Notes: generated by a model not told the origin, from the letters alone. A stretch of 64,000 bases of DNA from Sphingomonas sp. Leaf357 (GCF_001423845.1 NZ_LMPM01000001.1:304001-368000); one strand, 5' to 3'; shown: positions 8,699 through 17,402, numbered from the stretch's first letter. A program made the numbers and translations.

Positions 8699-9219
8699 GC
8701 TGGCGGGCCGGCATCCATGGCTACGTGGCCCGCTGGGGTGTCGTCACTGGACCGATCGGCCGGCCGAATGCGCCGCATCTTTCGCGGCCTGCACGCTTCG
8801 AGCGAAACTGTTTCACCTACGACGCCGCCAGCATCGAAATCTGGTTTATGCATCGCAGGGCACAGTCGTACGGAGCCGGTGAGTCTCTCGATCTGCGCAT
8901 CTGGCCTGATGCTTACGGGCTTGCGTTCGCCTTCAGGCCGCCCGCCAGCGCTCACAGTCTCGTGTGTGGAGTCGCGGACGGACGGTACGCACAATGCTCC
9001 GCTGGGTTCGCGATCGAGGCGAATACGGTCGTGAGCCAAGGCGGGGTAGTTTTCGATAGTATTTCGAGGGCAGCGCTGAGCGAGATCAGCATCTGTCCGC
9101 GCGGAGCATGTCCTGGCACCGCGTGCTGGCACGCAGCCAACGTGCCGCACGGGTTGCCGGCGCACGCGGCGGCGGTGTTGCCCCATTGGCTGGGCGGCCG
9201 TGTCGGGTTGGCGGCGTGA
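8695..9219 (+). CDS. HK97-family (S78) prohead protease
   Basis: A 174-residue protein with the herpes/HK97 assembly-protease pattern. It has an N-terminal GIHGYVARWGVVTGP strand pair, a candidate catalytic His53 in FMHRRAQ, Ser102 in QCSAGF, and the conserved strand ALSEISICPRGACPGT at 127-142. These proteases cleave scaffold and capsid N-terminal regions inside the prohead and destroy themselves. The start is GTG 8695 in a GTGA overlap with the preceding stop. Its end overlaps the S49 protease GTG in the same way. The sequence is divergent, so catalytic assignments come from motif position only. Confidence 0.75.
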   Translation: MSWRAGIHGYVARWGVVTGPIGRPNAPHLSRPARFERNCFTYDAASIEIWFMHRRAQSYGAGESLDLRIWPDAYGLAFAFRPPASAHSLVCGVADGRYAQCSAGFAIEANTVVSQGGVVFDSISRAALSEISICPRGACPGTACWHAANVPHGLPAHAAAVLPHWLGGRVGLAA

Positions 9220-10094
9220 TCGCGGATTTCACCGCGCAGACCCAATGGGCCATGCACCCTATGTTCCTCGACGCGATGCTGAAGCGCGCGGCGATTGAGA
9301 CGCTCTTGCCCGAGACGTTGATGCGGCTCGCGGCCGGCTTTTCGGGAGGGAAGGATGCGGCGAAGCCAGCTCAGCCGGTACGGGACGGCGCATTGTTCGT
9401 CCTCCCGGTGGTCGGAGTGCTTGCACCGCAAGGGATGTATGCCGGCGGCACGTCCTATGAGACGATCGCGAACGGCGTGCGCGAGGCGGCTGCCGATAGC
9501 CGGATCGGCACGATCATACTTCATGTGCGCAGCCCCGGAGGCACAGTATGGGGCTGTGCCGAGGCGGCCGACGCCATATTTGCCGCGCGAGCGATCAAGC
9601 CGGTAATCGCGGTCGCCAGCCCCTTTAGCTTTTCGGCGGCATACTGGCTCTCAACTCAGGCATCGAAATTCTACGTAACCAAATCGGGAGAGGTTGGATC
9701 GGTTGGTGTTCGATCGGGCCACACGGATATGTCCGGTTTCGAGCGCCTGTTGGGAATGACAACAACGCTGATCGGCTCCCATCCGGACAAGATCGCGGCG
9801 CATCCCCATGCGCCGTTGTCGGACGAGGATCGCAGCGAGATCCAGTTCGGTGTCGATGAATCTAATCGCAGCTTCATGCGCGCGATTGCGCGCGGCCGGG
9901 GGATGAAGCTTGGCGACGTCGCCATGGTGCATGGCACTGGCAGAACTTTCTCCGCGCGACGTGCGCTAAGTCGGGGCGCGATCGACGGCATCGCCACGCT
10001 GCGCGACGTGATCGGGCACCACGTGTCGCCGCAAGGTCGGCTCGGACTTATGCGGAGGCAGGCCGCTATCGCGGAAATGGCCGCCTCGATCTGA
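9216..10094 (+). CDS. S49-family peptidase (SppA/lambda C-like capsid protease)
   Basis: A 292-residue ClpP-fold protease of the S49 family. Core motifs are GALFVLPVVGVL (58-69), ILHVRSPGGTVWG (101-113), the nucleophile region FSFSAAYWLS with Ser140, GEVGSVGVRSGHTDMSG (158-174) and PLSDED (200-205). Lys192 is a candidate general base. In phage genomes this type processes portal or capsid precursors, as lambda C does. The GTG at 9216 overlaps the prior stop; ATG 9252 is the alternative start. It follows an S78 prohead protease, so this element has two maturation-type proteases in tandem. A stem-loop and the capsid gene follow. Confidence 0.85.
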   Translation: MIADFTAQTQWAMHPMFLDAMLKRAAIETLLPETLMRLAAGFSGGKDAAKPAQPVRDGALFVLPVVGVLAPQGMYAGGTSYETIANGVREAAADSRIGTIILHVRSPGGTVWGCAEAADAIFAARAIKPVIAVASPFSFSAAYWLSTQASKFYVTKSGEVGSVGVRSGHTDMSGFERLLGMTTTLIGSHPDKIAAHPHAPLSDEDRSEIQFGVDESNRSFMRAIARGRGMKLGDVAMVHGTGRTFSARRALSRGAIDGIATLRDVIGHHVSPQGRLGLMRRQAAIAEMAASI

Positions 10095-10099
10095 CGGGG

Positions 10100-10132
10100 C
10101 CGCTGGCAACGGAACGTTACTTTTCGCTGCCA
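10100..10132. promoter_or_regulatory. 33-base stem-loop element, copy 2
   Basis: Second copy of the unit at 7921-7953 (28 of 33 bases identical). The left arm is TGGCAACG and the right arm CGCTGCCA, so one arm base is changed (an A opposite C) while the right half is unchanged. It lies just after the S49 protease stop and 40 bases before the capsid ATG, the same arrangement as copy 1. Two copies each preceding a structural gene argue for a regulatory role. Confidence 0.55.
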
Positions 10133-10172
10133 GTCGAACCGGCCACATCCATCTTCGAAGATGGAGAAAACG

Positions 10173-11279
10173 ATGCGTAAGGCCAATACGATGACTGCCG
10201 CCCGGCGAGCAACACGGTCTCAGGCGGCGACATTCGCTACGAACTATGCCCCGCTCGACAACGACGGTTTCGCGAGCCTTGGCGAGTTTGCGCAGGCCGT
10301 TCGTTTTGCCAATCCGTCAGCCGGAGATCGCTTCCGCTTTGACACTCGCCTTGCGGTGCCGGCCAATGTCCACATGGAAACGGGCGACGCCGCCGGCAGC
10401 TTCCTCGTCCCGGCCGAGTTCCGCCAACAGATCGTCAACCTGGTGTTTTCGGACGGCTCCGATCCGGTGATGGATATGATCGTGCCCGAGGTTACGGCGT
10501 CCAACCGCGTCGTCGGCCTCGGCGACGAAACGACCCCTTGGGGCAACAGCGGCGTCCGGGCGCAATGGCGCTCGGAGGGCGAGCAGATGCTGCCAAGCCG
10601 CATGGCACTGACGCCGCGAGAAGTGAAGCTCGGCGAGCTTTATGCCTTGGTGCTGGTGACGGAAGAATTGCTGGAAGATGCGCCGCGCATCGCCAACTTG
10701 CTGACGACGCATGCCGCTGCCGCCATCCGCTGGAAAGCAGCCGACGCCTTTATGTACGGCGACGGCATCGAAAAGCCGCTTGGGTGGATGAACTCGCCCG
10801 CTACGGTCATGATCTCGAAAGATGCGAACCAGATCGCGGCGACGATCACGGCGACCAACGTATCCCAGATGTGGGCGCGAATGATCAATCCGACGAATGC
10901 AAGCTGGCTTATAAACAGCGACGCCCTGCCGGCATTGATGGACATGAAGAACAGTGCTGGCTTGCCAGTGTGGCAGGGCAATTATCAGGAAGGCCCGGCC
11001 GGAACGCTGCTTGGCCGGCCGGTTTTCACCACCGAGCATTCGCGATCGGTGGGGCAGTACGGCGATATCCAGTTCGTAAATCCGAAGGGCTATGAGGCGT
11101 TTCGCAAGCTGAATGGCGTCAGCTTCGCGGACTCGATCCACCTGTATTTCGACTACAACATTCGGGCCTTCCGCTGGGTATTTCGGGTCGGCGGCCAGCC
11201 GATCCTGTCGAAGCCCGTCACGCCTGCGAATGGCGGCAGCGTGAAGTCCTATTTCGTGACGCTGGCGGAGCGCGCGTAA
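10173..11279 (+). CDS. HK97-family phage major capsid protein
   Basis: A 368-residue major capsid protein of HK97 fold. Recognisable parts are the N-arm/E-loop region with FLVPAEFRQQIVNLVF (about 80-95), WRSEGEQMLPSRMALTPREV, the spine-helix region LVTEELLEDAPRIANLL, the P-domain FMYGDGIEKPLGWMNSPATV, and the C-terminal FDYNIRAFRWVFRVGGQP. It self-assembles into the icosahedral head. The start ATG 10173 is preferred because GGAGAAAACG precedes it; ATG 10161 adds four residues. The first 70 residues may be a cleaved delta-like domain, consistent with adjacent proteases. With its own capsid, the element need not fully depend on a helper head. Confidence 0.93.
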   Translation: MRKANTMTAARRATRSQAATFATNYAPLDNDGFASLGEFAQAVRFANPSAGDRFRFDTRLAVPANVHMETGDAAGSFLVPAEFRQQIVNLVFSDGSDPVMDMIVPEVTASNRVVGLGDETTPWGNSGVRAQWRSEGEQMLPSRMALTPREVKLGELYALVLVTEELLEDAPRIANLLTTHAAAAIRWKAADAFMYGDGIEKPLGWMNSPATVMISKDANQIAATITATNVSQMWARMINPTNASWLINSDALPALMDMKNSAGLPVWQGNYQEGPAGTLLGRPVFTTEHSRSVGQYGDIQFVNPKGYEAFRKLNGVSFADSIHLYFDYNIRAFRWVFRVGGQPILSKPVTPANGGSVKSYFVTLAERA

Positions 11280-11323
11280 CCTCGGCCGTGCCGAGATCCA
11301 TGCATCTTCAGGAGTAAAAGACA

Positions 11324-14300
11324 GTGCAGGACGGTGAAGGCGGCGCAGAACTTTCGGTAGGTTTCACGATCGACGCCGACGGCGCGTTTGGGCAAATACA
11401 AACGCTCGACGACGTGATCGGCACGGCTGCGGCGAACGCCGTTCGCGAATGGCAGCGCGTACAGGCCGTCATGGGCGGCGGCCTGAAACTCGCCAGCTCG
11501 ATGGCTGAAATGACCGCCTATGGCAACGCCTCAACGCGCGCCGCGCTCGATACCGCCAAAGCCCAAGCGGCAGCGGAAAGGGCCGGTGACGGCATGGTCC
11601 GGCAGTTGCAGCGTCAGATCGACACCTTCGGCAAAACGTCGAGCGAGATCCGCAACATGAACGCCGAATTGAAAGCCACGGCGGCGGACTCGTCCGGCCT
11701 CACCGTACTTGCGGCCGACATCCGAAAGCTCAACGGAGAACTGAACCGCCTGGAAGCCGGTGGCGGCCGTGCAGAGGGCAGCGTTCGCAAGACAGGCGGC
11801 GCGATGGCCGCGCTCGCGCCTCAGGCGCAGGACGCGTTCACGCAGGTTTCGATGGGCACGAACGTCCTATCCGTGCTGGCGATCCAAGGCGGGCAGGCAG
11901 CGGGCCAGATGGTCTACCTTGAAGGGGCCGCAGGTTCGTTTGGCCGGTTCATGATGGGGCCGTGGGGGATCGCGCTCACCGGCGCGACACTCGTCGCGGC
12001 TGCGCTCACCAAAGGCATGTTCGACGGCGCGGACGCGGCGAAAACCAAGGAGAAGGCGGCGAAAGACTTGGCCGACGCGGTTGATAAGCTGGCGTCCAGC
12101 ACCGCTGCTGCGACTACGACGGAATGGGAATCGCAGCGCGCCACGCTCGCCTCGGCCGCAGCATATCGGCAACAGGCGCTCGATGCTCGCGCGTTGACTG
12201 TCGAGAAGATCGGCCTTGCCCGCGCCGATCTGGCTGCCGCGCTGGCTGCGAGCGCGAAGCCGGACCCGTCGCGTGGGCAGGATGGCGGGATCGACTTCGA
12301 CCTGGTGCAGGCGGGGCAGATCCAGAACCAGATCAAGACGCTCGATGCGTCTCTCGCGGTGCAGCAGAAGCAGTTAGAGCGCACGACGGTTTCATTCCGC
12401 GAAGCTCAAGCCGTTTACATCGGCGCGAACATCGCCGGCCGGCTCGACAAGGAAACCGGCCTCACCCGCGAATATCAGAAACAGCTTTCCGGGCTGAACG
12501 TCGAGTTTCGCCGAACCGGCGACGTCGATGCTTATGCAGCGGCACGGCTCAAGCTCGAAAAGACGTATGCCGGCGAGCGTGACGCGCTGAAGGAGTCGGA
12601 GAAGGCGCAGCGCTCCGCTGCCGGCGCACACCACGGCCTGACGGACGCGCAGCGGGAGGCCGCGAGCGAGGCGAAGAAAGCTCAGGGGGTGTACGACGCC
12701 TCGGTAAAGACCGCGACGGAATTTGCCGATGCACAGAGGAAGACGGCGGACACGCTCGGCCTGTCGGCGGAACAGTTGCGCGCCTATGCCGACGCGGCCG
12801 CGATCGCCAAGGCTCCGACCGATGCCCTGAAACAGGCCATCCGGGACGCGGCAGCGGCACGCGAGGCCGCGTACAGCGCCAAGGCTGCGACGGATTTCCA
12901 AGCCAACGTCATGAAGCCTCTACAGGACGAATTGGCGCTGTACGGCCTTGTCGGCCCGGCCCGCGCCGCCGCCGCGCTGGAACTGGAAAAGGAGACGTTC
13001 ATCACCAAGAACGGTGCCGACGCGTGGCGTGAGTATCACGCGGCGAAGGCGAACCTGATCGGGAAGGACGCGGCGGCGGCGGCCGAGGCTTCGCAGATCG
13101 CGCAGATGCGCGACGAGATGGATAAGCTGGTCGATGCGGCGCACCGGGCCGGGGACGCGCTGGCGAACGCCTTCGGGCGGGTTGGCGGTGCGATCGGCGG
13201 CGCGCTGGGCGTGCTGGCCGAGTATTCGAAGGCGCAAAAGGCGATCGGGGCCGATACGAAACTTTCCGCCGAGCAGAAACGCGTTGCGATGACAAAGCTC
13301 CAGATCGAAGCGACCGGGGATCTGATCGGTCAGACGAAGAACCTCTTCAAGGAACACAGCACCGCCTACAAGGCGATGGCGGCGGCCGAACAAGTCTATA
13401 GGGTCGCCCAATTCGCCATGTCGGTGCAGGCGATGGCGCAAAACGTCGCCGAAACGCTGGGTTTCGTGGCCAATTCGACGGCGAAGCAGGTCGCGGCCGG
13501 GACGGAGGGCATCGCCAATCAATCGAAGTTGACCTTCCCATACAATCTCGTCGCCATGGCCGCGACCGGCGCGGCGCTGGTCGCTGCGGGCATCTCGGTG
13601 TTCGGCGGCAGCGGCGGCGGCGCTGCGTCGGCACCAGTCTCTAACAAGGGAACGGGCACCGTCCTGGGGGACGGCTCCGCACAGTCGGAATCGATCAAGA
13701 ACGCGATCGATGCGCTGGGTAAGGTGGATACGCTGATGCTCAGTTCCTCGCGCCAAATGGCCGCATATCTGAAGTCGATCGACAGCCAGATCGGCGGCGT
13801 GGCGGCGGTGCTGGTGCGATCGGGCGATGTGGGCGCGGGAACGGTGCAGGCATCGAAGCCGAGCGGCATCCTCGGAAGCCTGTTCGGCTCTCGCATCGAC
13901 GTAAACGCCAGCGGCCTTTACGCTGCCGCGCAATCGCTGGAACAGGTGCTGAGCGGCGGCCTCAACACGCAGGCCTATTCCGACATCACGAAGGTGTCGA
14001 AGTTCCTCGGCATCGTCACGAGCAAGAAAACCTCCACGACGTTCGGCGCGGCCGACCCGGCTGTTGGCGAACAGTTCACGCTCATCCTTCGATCGTTCAA
14101 TGACGCCATCAAGGCGGCGGCGGGTCCGCTCGGGGAATCGACGGCGGCGATCCAAGCCAAGCTCAACGGCTTCGTCGTGAACATCGGCAAGGTCGATTTG
14201 CAGGGCCTCACCGGCGCGGAGATCCAGAGCAAGCTTACGGCGGTGTTCAGCGCGGCGGCCGACCAGATGGCGAACACCGCCTTCCCCGGCATGCAGCAAT

Positions 14301-15445
14301 TCCAGAAAGTGGGCGAGGGCGCGTTCGAAACACTGGTCCGCGTGTCGTCTACGGTTGAAGCCGTGACTTCCGCGTTGGATCAGCTCGCCAGCGCCGGGCC
14401 GCAATTGAGTATCGCGGCCAAGGTCGGGCTGGCGGACCAATTCGAATCCATCTCGGATTTCACCAGCGCCGTCGGTGCCTATTTCGAGGGGTATTACACG
14501 CAGGCCGAGCAGGCGGCGGCAAAGACCGCCCAATTCGGTAAGGTGTTCGATAGCCTCGGCCTGGCGATGCCCACGACCCTCGCCGGCTTCCGGGCGCTGG
14601 TGGAGGCGCAGAACCTCGCTACGGCGGCGGGACAGGCCACCTATGCCACCCTCCTACAACTCGCCCCGGCCTTCGCCGACCTGCAATCTTCACTTGAAGG
14701 CGCGAAGAGCGCGGCCGACATCGCCAGCGAGCGAACGGACCTGCAACGCCAGTTGCTCGAATTGCAGGGCAACACGGCCGAACTGCGAGCGCTGGAACTG
14801 GCGAAGCTCGATCCAAGCAATCGCGCGCTGCAAGAGCAGATCAACGCCATAAAGGATGCGCAGGACGCCGCGAAGGCGGCGGACGATCTGCGGAAGGCGT
14901 GGCAGACGGTCGGAGATACGATCATGGCCGAGGTGAACCGTATCCGAGGGATCACCGGCACCGCGCAGGGCGGCGGGTTCGCGCAGCTTCAGGGTCAGTT
15001 CAACGCGGCCACCACAGCAGCGCGCGGCGGCGATCAGGATGCGGCCAAGCTGCTTCCCGGCTTGTCGCAATCGTTGCTGACGGCGGCGCAAGCGGCGGCC
15101 ACGAGCCGACAGGAACTTGCTCGCGTCCAAGCGCAGACGGCCGCCAGCTTGGAGGCCACATACGGTGTCGTGAGTGCGCTCACCATGGCTAGCACGTCAG
15201 CGACGGCCACGACGACGGCGGATGCGGCGGCAGCGGCCGGTGGCGCGACGACAGGCACCGCTGATCGGACGGCCAGCCTTGAGGCGGCGGTCGAACGGCT
15301 GACGGATGAAGTGAAGCAGCTGCGATCGGAGAACATGGCGACCCAGAGCGCGATCGTCGGCAACACCGGGAAAATTGCGCGGAAGCTCGACGATGTAACG
15401 ATGGAGAGCGGCGGCACGGCCATCTCGACGACGCTCGCGGCATGA
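11324..15445 (+). CDS. tail length tape-measure-like protein
   Basis: A 1373-residue protein with the features of prophage tape-measure proteins. It has long alanine-rich alpha-helical and coiled-coil stretches (for instance residues 60-150, 380-560 and 1120-1200). Hydrophobic segments lie near 205-230 (GPWGIALTGATLVAAAL) and about 740-765 (NLVAMAATGAALVAAGISV). The C-terminal region is rich in Gln, Ala and Thr. Tape measures set tail length and help DNA entry. The start GTG 11324 follows CAGGAG; the stop overlaps the next ATG by four bases. No tail tube or tail chaperone genes accompany it, which is unusual. A role as a head-inserted or tail-remodelling protein is possible. Confidence 0.75.
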   Translation: MQDGEGGAELSVGFTIDADGAFGQIQTLDDVIGTAAANAVREWQRVQAVMGGGLKLASSMAEMTAYGNASTRAALDTAKAQAAAERAGDGMVRQLQRQIDTFGKTSSEIRNMNAELKATAADSSGLTVLAADIRKLNGELNRLEAGGGRAEGSVRKTGGAMAALAPQAQDAFTQVSMGTNVLSVLAIQGGQAAGQMVYLEGAAGSFGRFMMGPWGIALTGATLVAAALTKGMFDGADAAKTKEKAAKDLADAVDKLASSTAAATTTEWESQRATLASAAAYRQQALDARALTVEKIGLARADLAAALAASAKPDPSRGQDGGIDFDLVQAGQIQNQIKTLDASLAVQQKQLERTTVSFREAQAVYIGANIAGRLDKETGLTREYQKQLSGLNVEFRRTGDVDAYAAARLKLEKTYAGERDALKESEKAQRSAAGAHHGLTDAQREAASEAKKAQGVYDASVKTATEFADAQRKTADTLGLSAEQLRAYADAAAIAKAPTDALKQAIRDAAAAREAAYSAKAATDFQANVMKPLQDELALYGLVGPARAAAALELEKETFITKNGADAWREYHAAKANLIGKDAAAAAEASQIAQMRDEMDKLVDAAHRAGDALANAFGRVGGAIGGALGVLAEYSKAQKAIGADTKLSAEQKRVAMTKLQIEATGDLIGQTKNLFKEHSTAYKAMAAAEQVYRVAQFAMSVQAMAQNVAETLGFVANSTAKQVAAGTEGIANQSKLTFPYNLVAMAATGAALVAAGISVFGGSGGGAASAPVSNKGTGTVLGDGSAQSESIKNAIDALGKVDTLMLSSSRQMAAYLKSIDSQIGGVAAVLVRSGDVGAGTVQASKPSGILGSLFGSRIDVNASGLYAAAQSLEQVLSGGLNTQAYSDITKVSKFLGIVTSKKTSTTFGAADPAVGEQFTLILRSFNDAIKAAAGPLGESTAAIQAKLNGFVVNIGKVDLQGLTGAEIQSKLTAVFSAAADQMANTAFPGMQQFQKVGEGAFETLVRVSSTVEAVTSALDQLASAGPQLSIAAKVGLADQFESISDFTSAVGAYFEGYYTQAEQAAAKTAQFGKVFDSLGLAMPTTLAGFRALVEAQNLATAAGQATYATLLQLAPAFADLQSSLEGAKSAADIASERTDLQRQLLELQGNTAELRALELAKLDPSNRALQEQINAIKDAQDAAKAADDLRKAWQTVGDTIMAEVNRIRGITGTAQGGGFAQLQGQFNAATTAARGGDQDAAKLLPGLSQSLLTAAQAAATSRQELARVQAQTAASLEATYGVVSALTMASTSATATTTADAAAAAGGATTGTADRTASLEAAVERLTDEVKQLRSENMATQSAIVGNTGKIARKLDDVTMESGGTAISTTLAA

Positions 15446-15939
15446 CGACGATCAAGGGCCGCGATGCCGTCCGCCGCTATTTGCTTGAGCAGACGCCGAA
15501 GCGGTTGAAGACGCTAATGCGCGGCGCGGCGAAAGCGGGTGCAACAGTAATCGCCGAAGAGGCGAAACAGCGCTCGATATCGCACGTTGTCGATGAAGCG
15601 ATCACTATCAAGGTTCCTCGATCGGACGGCATCACGGCTACCGCTAAAGTGACCATCGAAGGCCGTTGGGCGAATTCGCTCGCGCTCTGGCTGGAATACG
15701 GCACCTCACCGCATTTTATCATGGTCGATGAAAGCCAGCGCGCCGGTCGAAGTGTTAAGGGGATCAATAAGACGGGCGGCCTGGTGATTGGCGGCAAGTT
15801 CGTCGGCGACACGGTGCACCATCCGGGCGCGCGCCCTCACCCGTTCTTGCGGCCGGCGCTGGACTTGAAAGAGGCCGAAGCCATCGCGGCCGCTCAAGCG
15901 TACATTGATGGTAAGCGCGGTGGCAGCGCCGACGATTGA
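15442..15939 (+). CDS. HK97 gp10-like (head-tail joining/minor tail) protein
   Basis: A 165-residue basic protein. The segment VHHPGARPHPFLRPALDL (about 128-145) is the hallmark C-terminal motif of the HK97 gp10 family. The N-terminal RYLLEQTPKRLKTLMRGAAK helix and a central LWLEYGTSPHFI agree with it. Members act at the neck or head-tail connection. The ATG overlaps the tape-measure stop (ATGA), so the two are translated together. In most phages gp10 precedes the tail genes; here it follows the tape measure and is the last plus-strand structural gene. Confidence 0.8.
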   Translation: MTTIKGRDAVRRYLLEQTPKRLKTLMRGAAKAGATVIAEEAKQRSISHVVDEAITIKVPRSDGITATAKVTIEGRWANSLALWLEYGTSPHFIMVDESQRAGRSVKGINKTGGLVIGGKFVGDTVHHPGARPHPFLRPALDLKEAEAIAAAQAYIDGKRGGSADD

Positions 15940-15955
15940 TGCTCCGGCCAAGCCA

Positions 15956-16609
15956 TCAGGCGGTGGGCTTGCGGACAGAAGCAATACGCACATGCACGCT
16001 ACCCTCACCGTGCGGTTTGCAGCCCAATGTAGAAAACAGTTCCTTGCCGTCGCGGCGCAACGGGGTCGCTGACAGCATATCGCGCTGTATCGCTGCGCAT
16101 CGCGCGATCTGGGCAAGATCGGGTTGAGGAAAACCGACCCCGACAGCCAGCGCGCCAAGACCAAACAGGATAGCCGAAGCCCATCCCGCTAGCGGTCCCG
16201 CTCGCCCCAGAGCGGCGACTTTGTCCGGCATCGTGTCGGCGAATTCGGCGTGCTCTTCGTTATAGTCGCCTGTCACCGACACGACTGTCGATCGCGCCAG
16301 AGCCTCGCCTATGAAGACTCCGCCGAGCCGATTAGCCCTTTGATTGAACACTCCGACCAGAAGCGCGCAGAACGCGCCGGCTACAAAAAACAGTCCCGCC
16401 GTCTTGGGATATTCGAGACGGTCGATAGCGTTGAATATCGCAAGCGCTCCGGCGCCATTTACAGCGAGCAGCGACGCCGAAAGCCATCGCCCGATGGCCG
16501 AATGCTCTTCTAGGAGCGCCTTCTGGGTTTCCATCAACGCATCGCGCGTCATCTGTGCGAGCGCGCGCATCGTGGCTGCGGTAAGATCCTCGGGGACAGT
16601 GTCCGACAT
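15956..16609 (-). CDS. membrane protein with conserved C-terminal Cys motif (paralogous partner 1)
   Basis: A 217-residue protein of unknown function. A hydrophilic N-terminus (1-40) is followed by hydrophobic segments at about 44-62, 70-88 and 137-160. A 57-residue soluble tail contains RCAAIQRDMLSA and LGCKPHGEGSVH. This tail (residues 170-206) is 27/37 identical to residues 99-135 of the upstream neighbour, including two cysteines 26 residues apart. The two genes are three bases apart on the minus strand, opposite to the structural operon, and likely form an operon. A role in superinfection exclusion or host-envelope alteration is speculation. Confidence 0.7.
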   Translation of the reverse strand: MSDTVPEDLTAATMRALAQMTRDALMETQKALLEEHSAIGRWLSASLLAVNGAGALAIFNAIDRLEYPKTAGLFFVAGAFCALLVGVFNQRANRLGGVFIGEALARSTVVSVTGDYNEEHAEFADTMPDKVAALGRAGPLAGWASAILFGLGALAVGVGFPQPDLAQIARCAAIQRDMLSATPLRRDGKELFSTLGCKPHGEGSVHVRIASVRKPTA

Positions 16610-16612
16610 GAC

Positions 16613-17038
16613 TTACGGCCTCGCTGGCGCGGCGTGAACGCTGCCTTCACCTTGGGGACGGCATCCAAGCGCTTGAAACAAATCCGGGCCGTCGTTTCGG
16701 TGAGGACGTGCAGACAGCATGTCCCTCTGAATCGCCAAGCATCGTCTATCGTTCGCCCAGCTTGCATGATCGGCTTTGGAAACCTGCCAGCTAAGTTTCA
16801 CGGCGGCTATAGTCAGAAATATTAAAGAGCTTCCCAGAATAAGGTTTACGAGCCAGCGTCGATTTGGTGCCATCGCTCCATTAACAGCAACGATCGCTAA
16901 CCCAAAAAAAATGCCAGCCCCGGATAGCTCCGTTGGATCTGCAAAGCGCGCCTCCCACTGTCCCATTGAGGCGAAAATCACAGCTGCAATTCCGAAAGCC
17001 CAAAAGGTATCGCGTATAAATTCGTGAGGCTTCTCCAT
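16613..17038 (-). CDS. small membrane protein with conserved C-terminal Cys motif (paralogous partner 2)
   Basis: A 141-residue protein starting MEKPHEFIRDTFWAFGIAAV, with hydrophobic segments at about 13-27, 40-56 and 64-82. Its C-terminal tail has RCLAIQRDMLSA and LGCRPQGEGSVH. The membrane part does not resemble the downstream gene product, but the 37-residue tail does. So the tail is a module attached to two different membrane anchors. The segment is visibly more AT-rich than its surroundings. No known family is recognised. It lies between the gp10-like gene and the RHH regulator, in the accessory part of the element. Confidence 0.7.
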   Translation of the reverse strand: MEKPHEFIRDTFWAFGIAAVIFASMGQWEARFADPTELSGAGIFFGLAIVAVNGAMAPNRRWLVNLILGSSLIFLTIAAVKLSWQVSKADHASWANDRRCLAIQRDMLSARPHRNDGPDLFQALGCRPQGEGSVHAAPARP

Positions 17039-17116
17039 GCTTCATCCCCGGTAAGTGGCGGTGTCACACACGACGAGCCGTTCACGCTGCTGACGAGTCG
17101 TCTACGGCGAGGCTTG

Positions 17117-17338
17117 TTACAAGCCTCTGACGTTATCGGCGAAACGCTCGCTGAGAATTGCGCGGATGGCTTCAGGTCGCGAGGGCGTAGGATTTTGAGT
17201 AGCTATCCAGGCATCGAGCGCCGCTAGTTGAGCCGGTTGTAGCCGCACCATGACAGGGAGAGCATCGGTACGCGGACGCCCTCGCTTGGATTTTCCAATA
17301 TCATCTATTGCGCTGTTCACGAATAAACGATATTGCAA
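17117..17338 (-). CDS. ribbon-helix-helix (CopG-like) regulator
   Basis: A 73-residue basic protein. The core KRGRPRTDALPVMVRLQPAQ is a basic arm followed by a beta strand, then LAALDAWIATQ and SRPEAIRAILSERF helices, the ribbon-helix-helix layout of CopG/Arc-type repressors. It is divergent from the two-gene operon at 17403. The 64-base gap carries an inverted repeat, so it may control that promoter and its own. The start is uncertain: ATG 17338 has no clear ribosome site and GTG 17320 is possible. Confidence 0.75.
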   Translation of the reverse strand: MQYRLFVNSAIDDIGKSKRGRPRTDALPVMVRLQPAQLAALDAWIATQNPTPSRPEAIRAILSERFADNVRGL

Positions 17339-17345
17339 AAGGCGA

Positions 17346-17375
17346 ACCGAAGCAAGGAGGCAACCTCGCTTCGGT
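17346..17375 (+). promoter_or_regulatory. inverted repeat in leader of the Tat-like protein pair
   Basis: ACCGAAGC (17346-17353) pairs with GCTTCGGT (17368-17375). An inner GAGG/CCTC pair around CAA extends the hairpin and hides a ribosome-site-like AAGGAGG. It lies between the divergent RHH gene and the gene at 17403, which has its own GGAGG at 17391-17395. It could be an operator for the RHH protein or an RNA control hairpin. Confidence 0.45.
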
Positions 17376-17402
17376 CCTAACTCATCGCACGGAGGTAACC
17401 CG

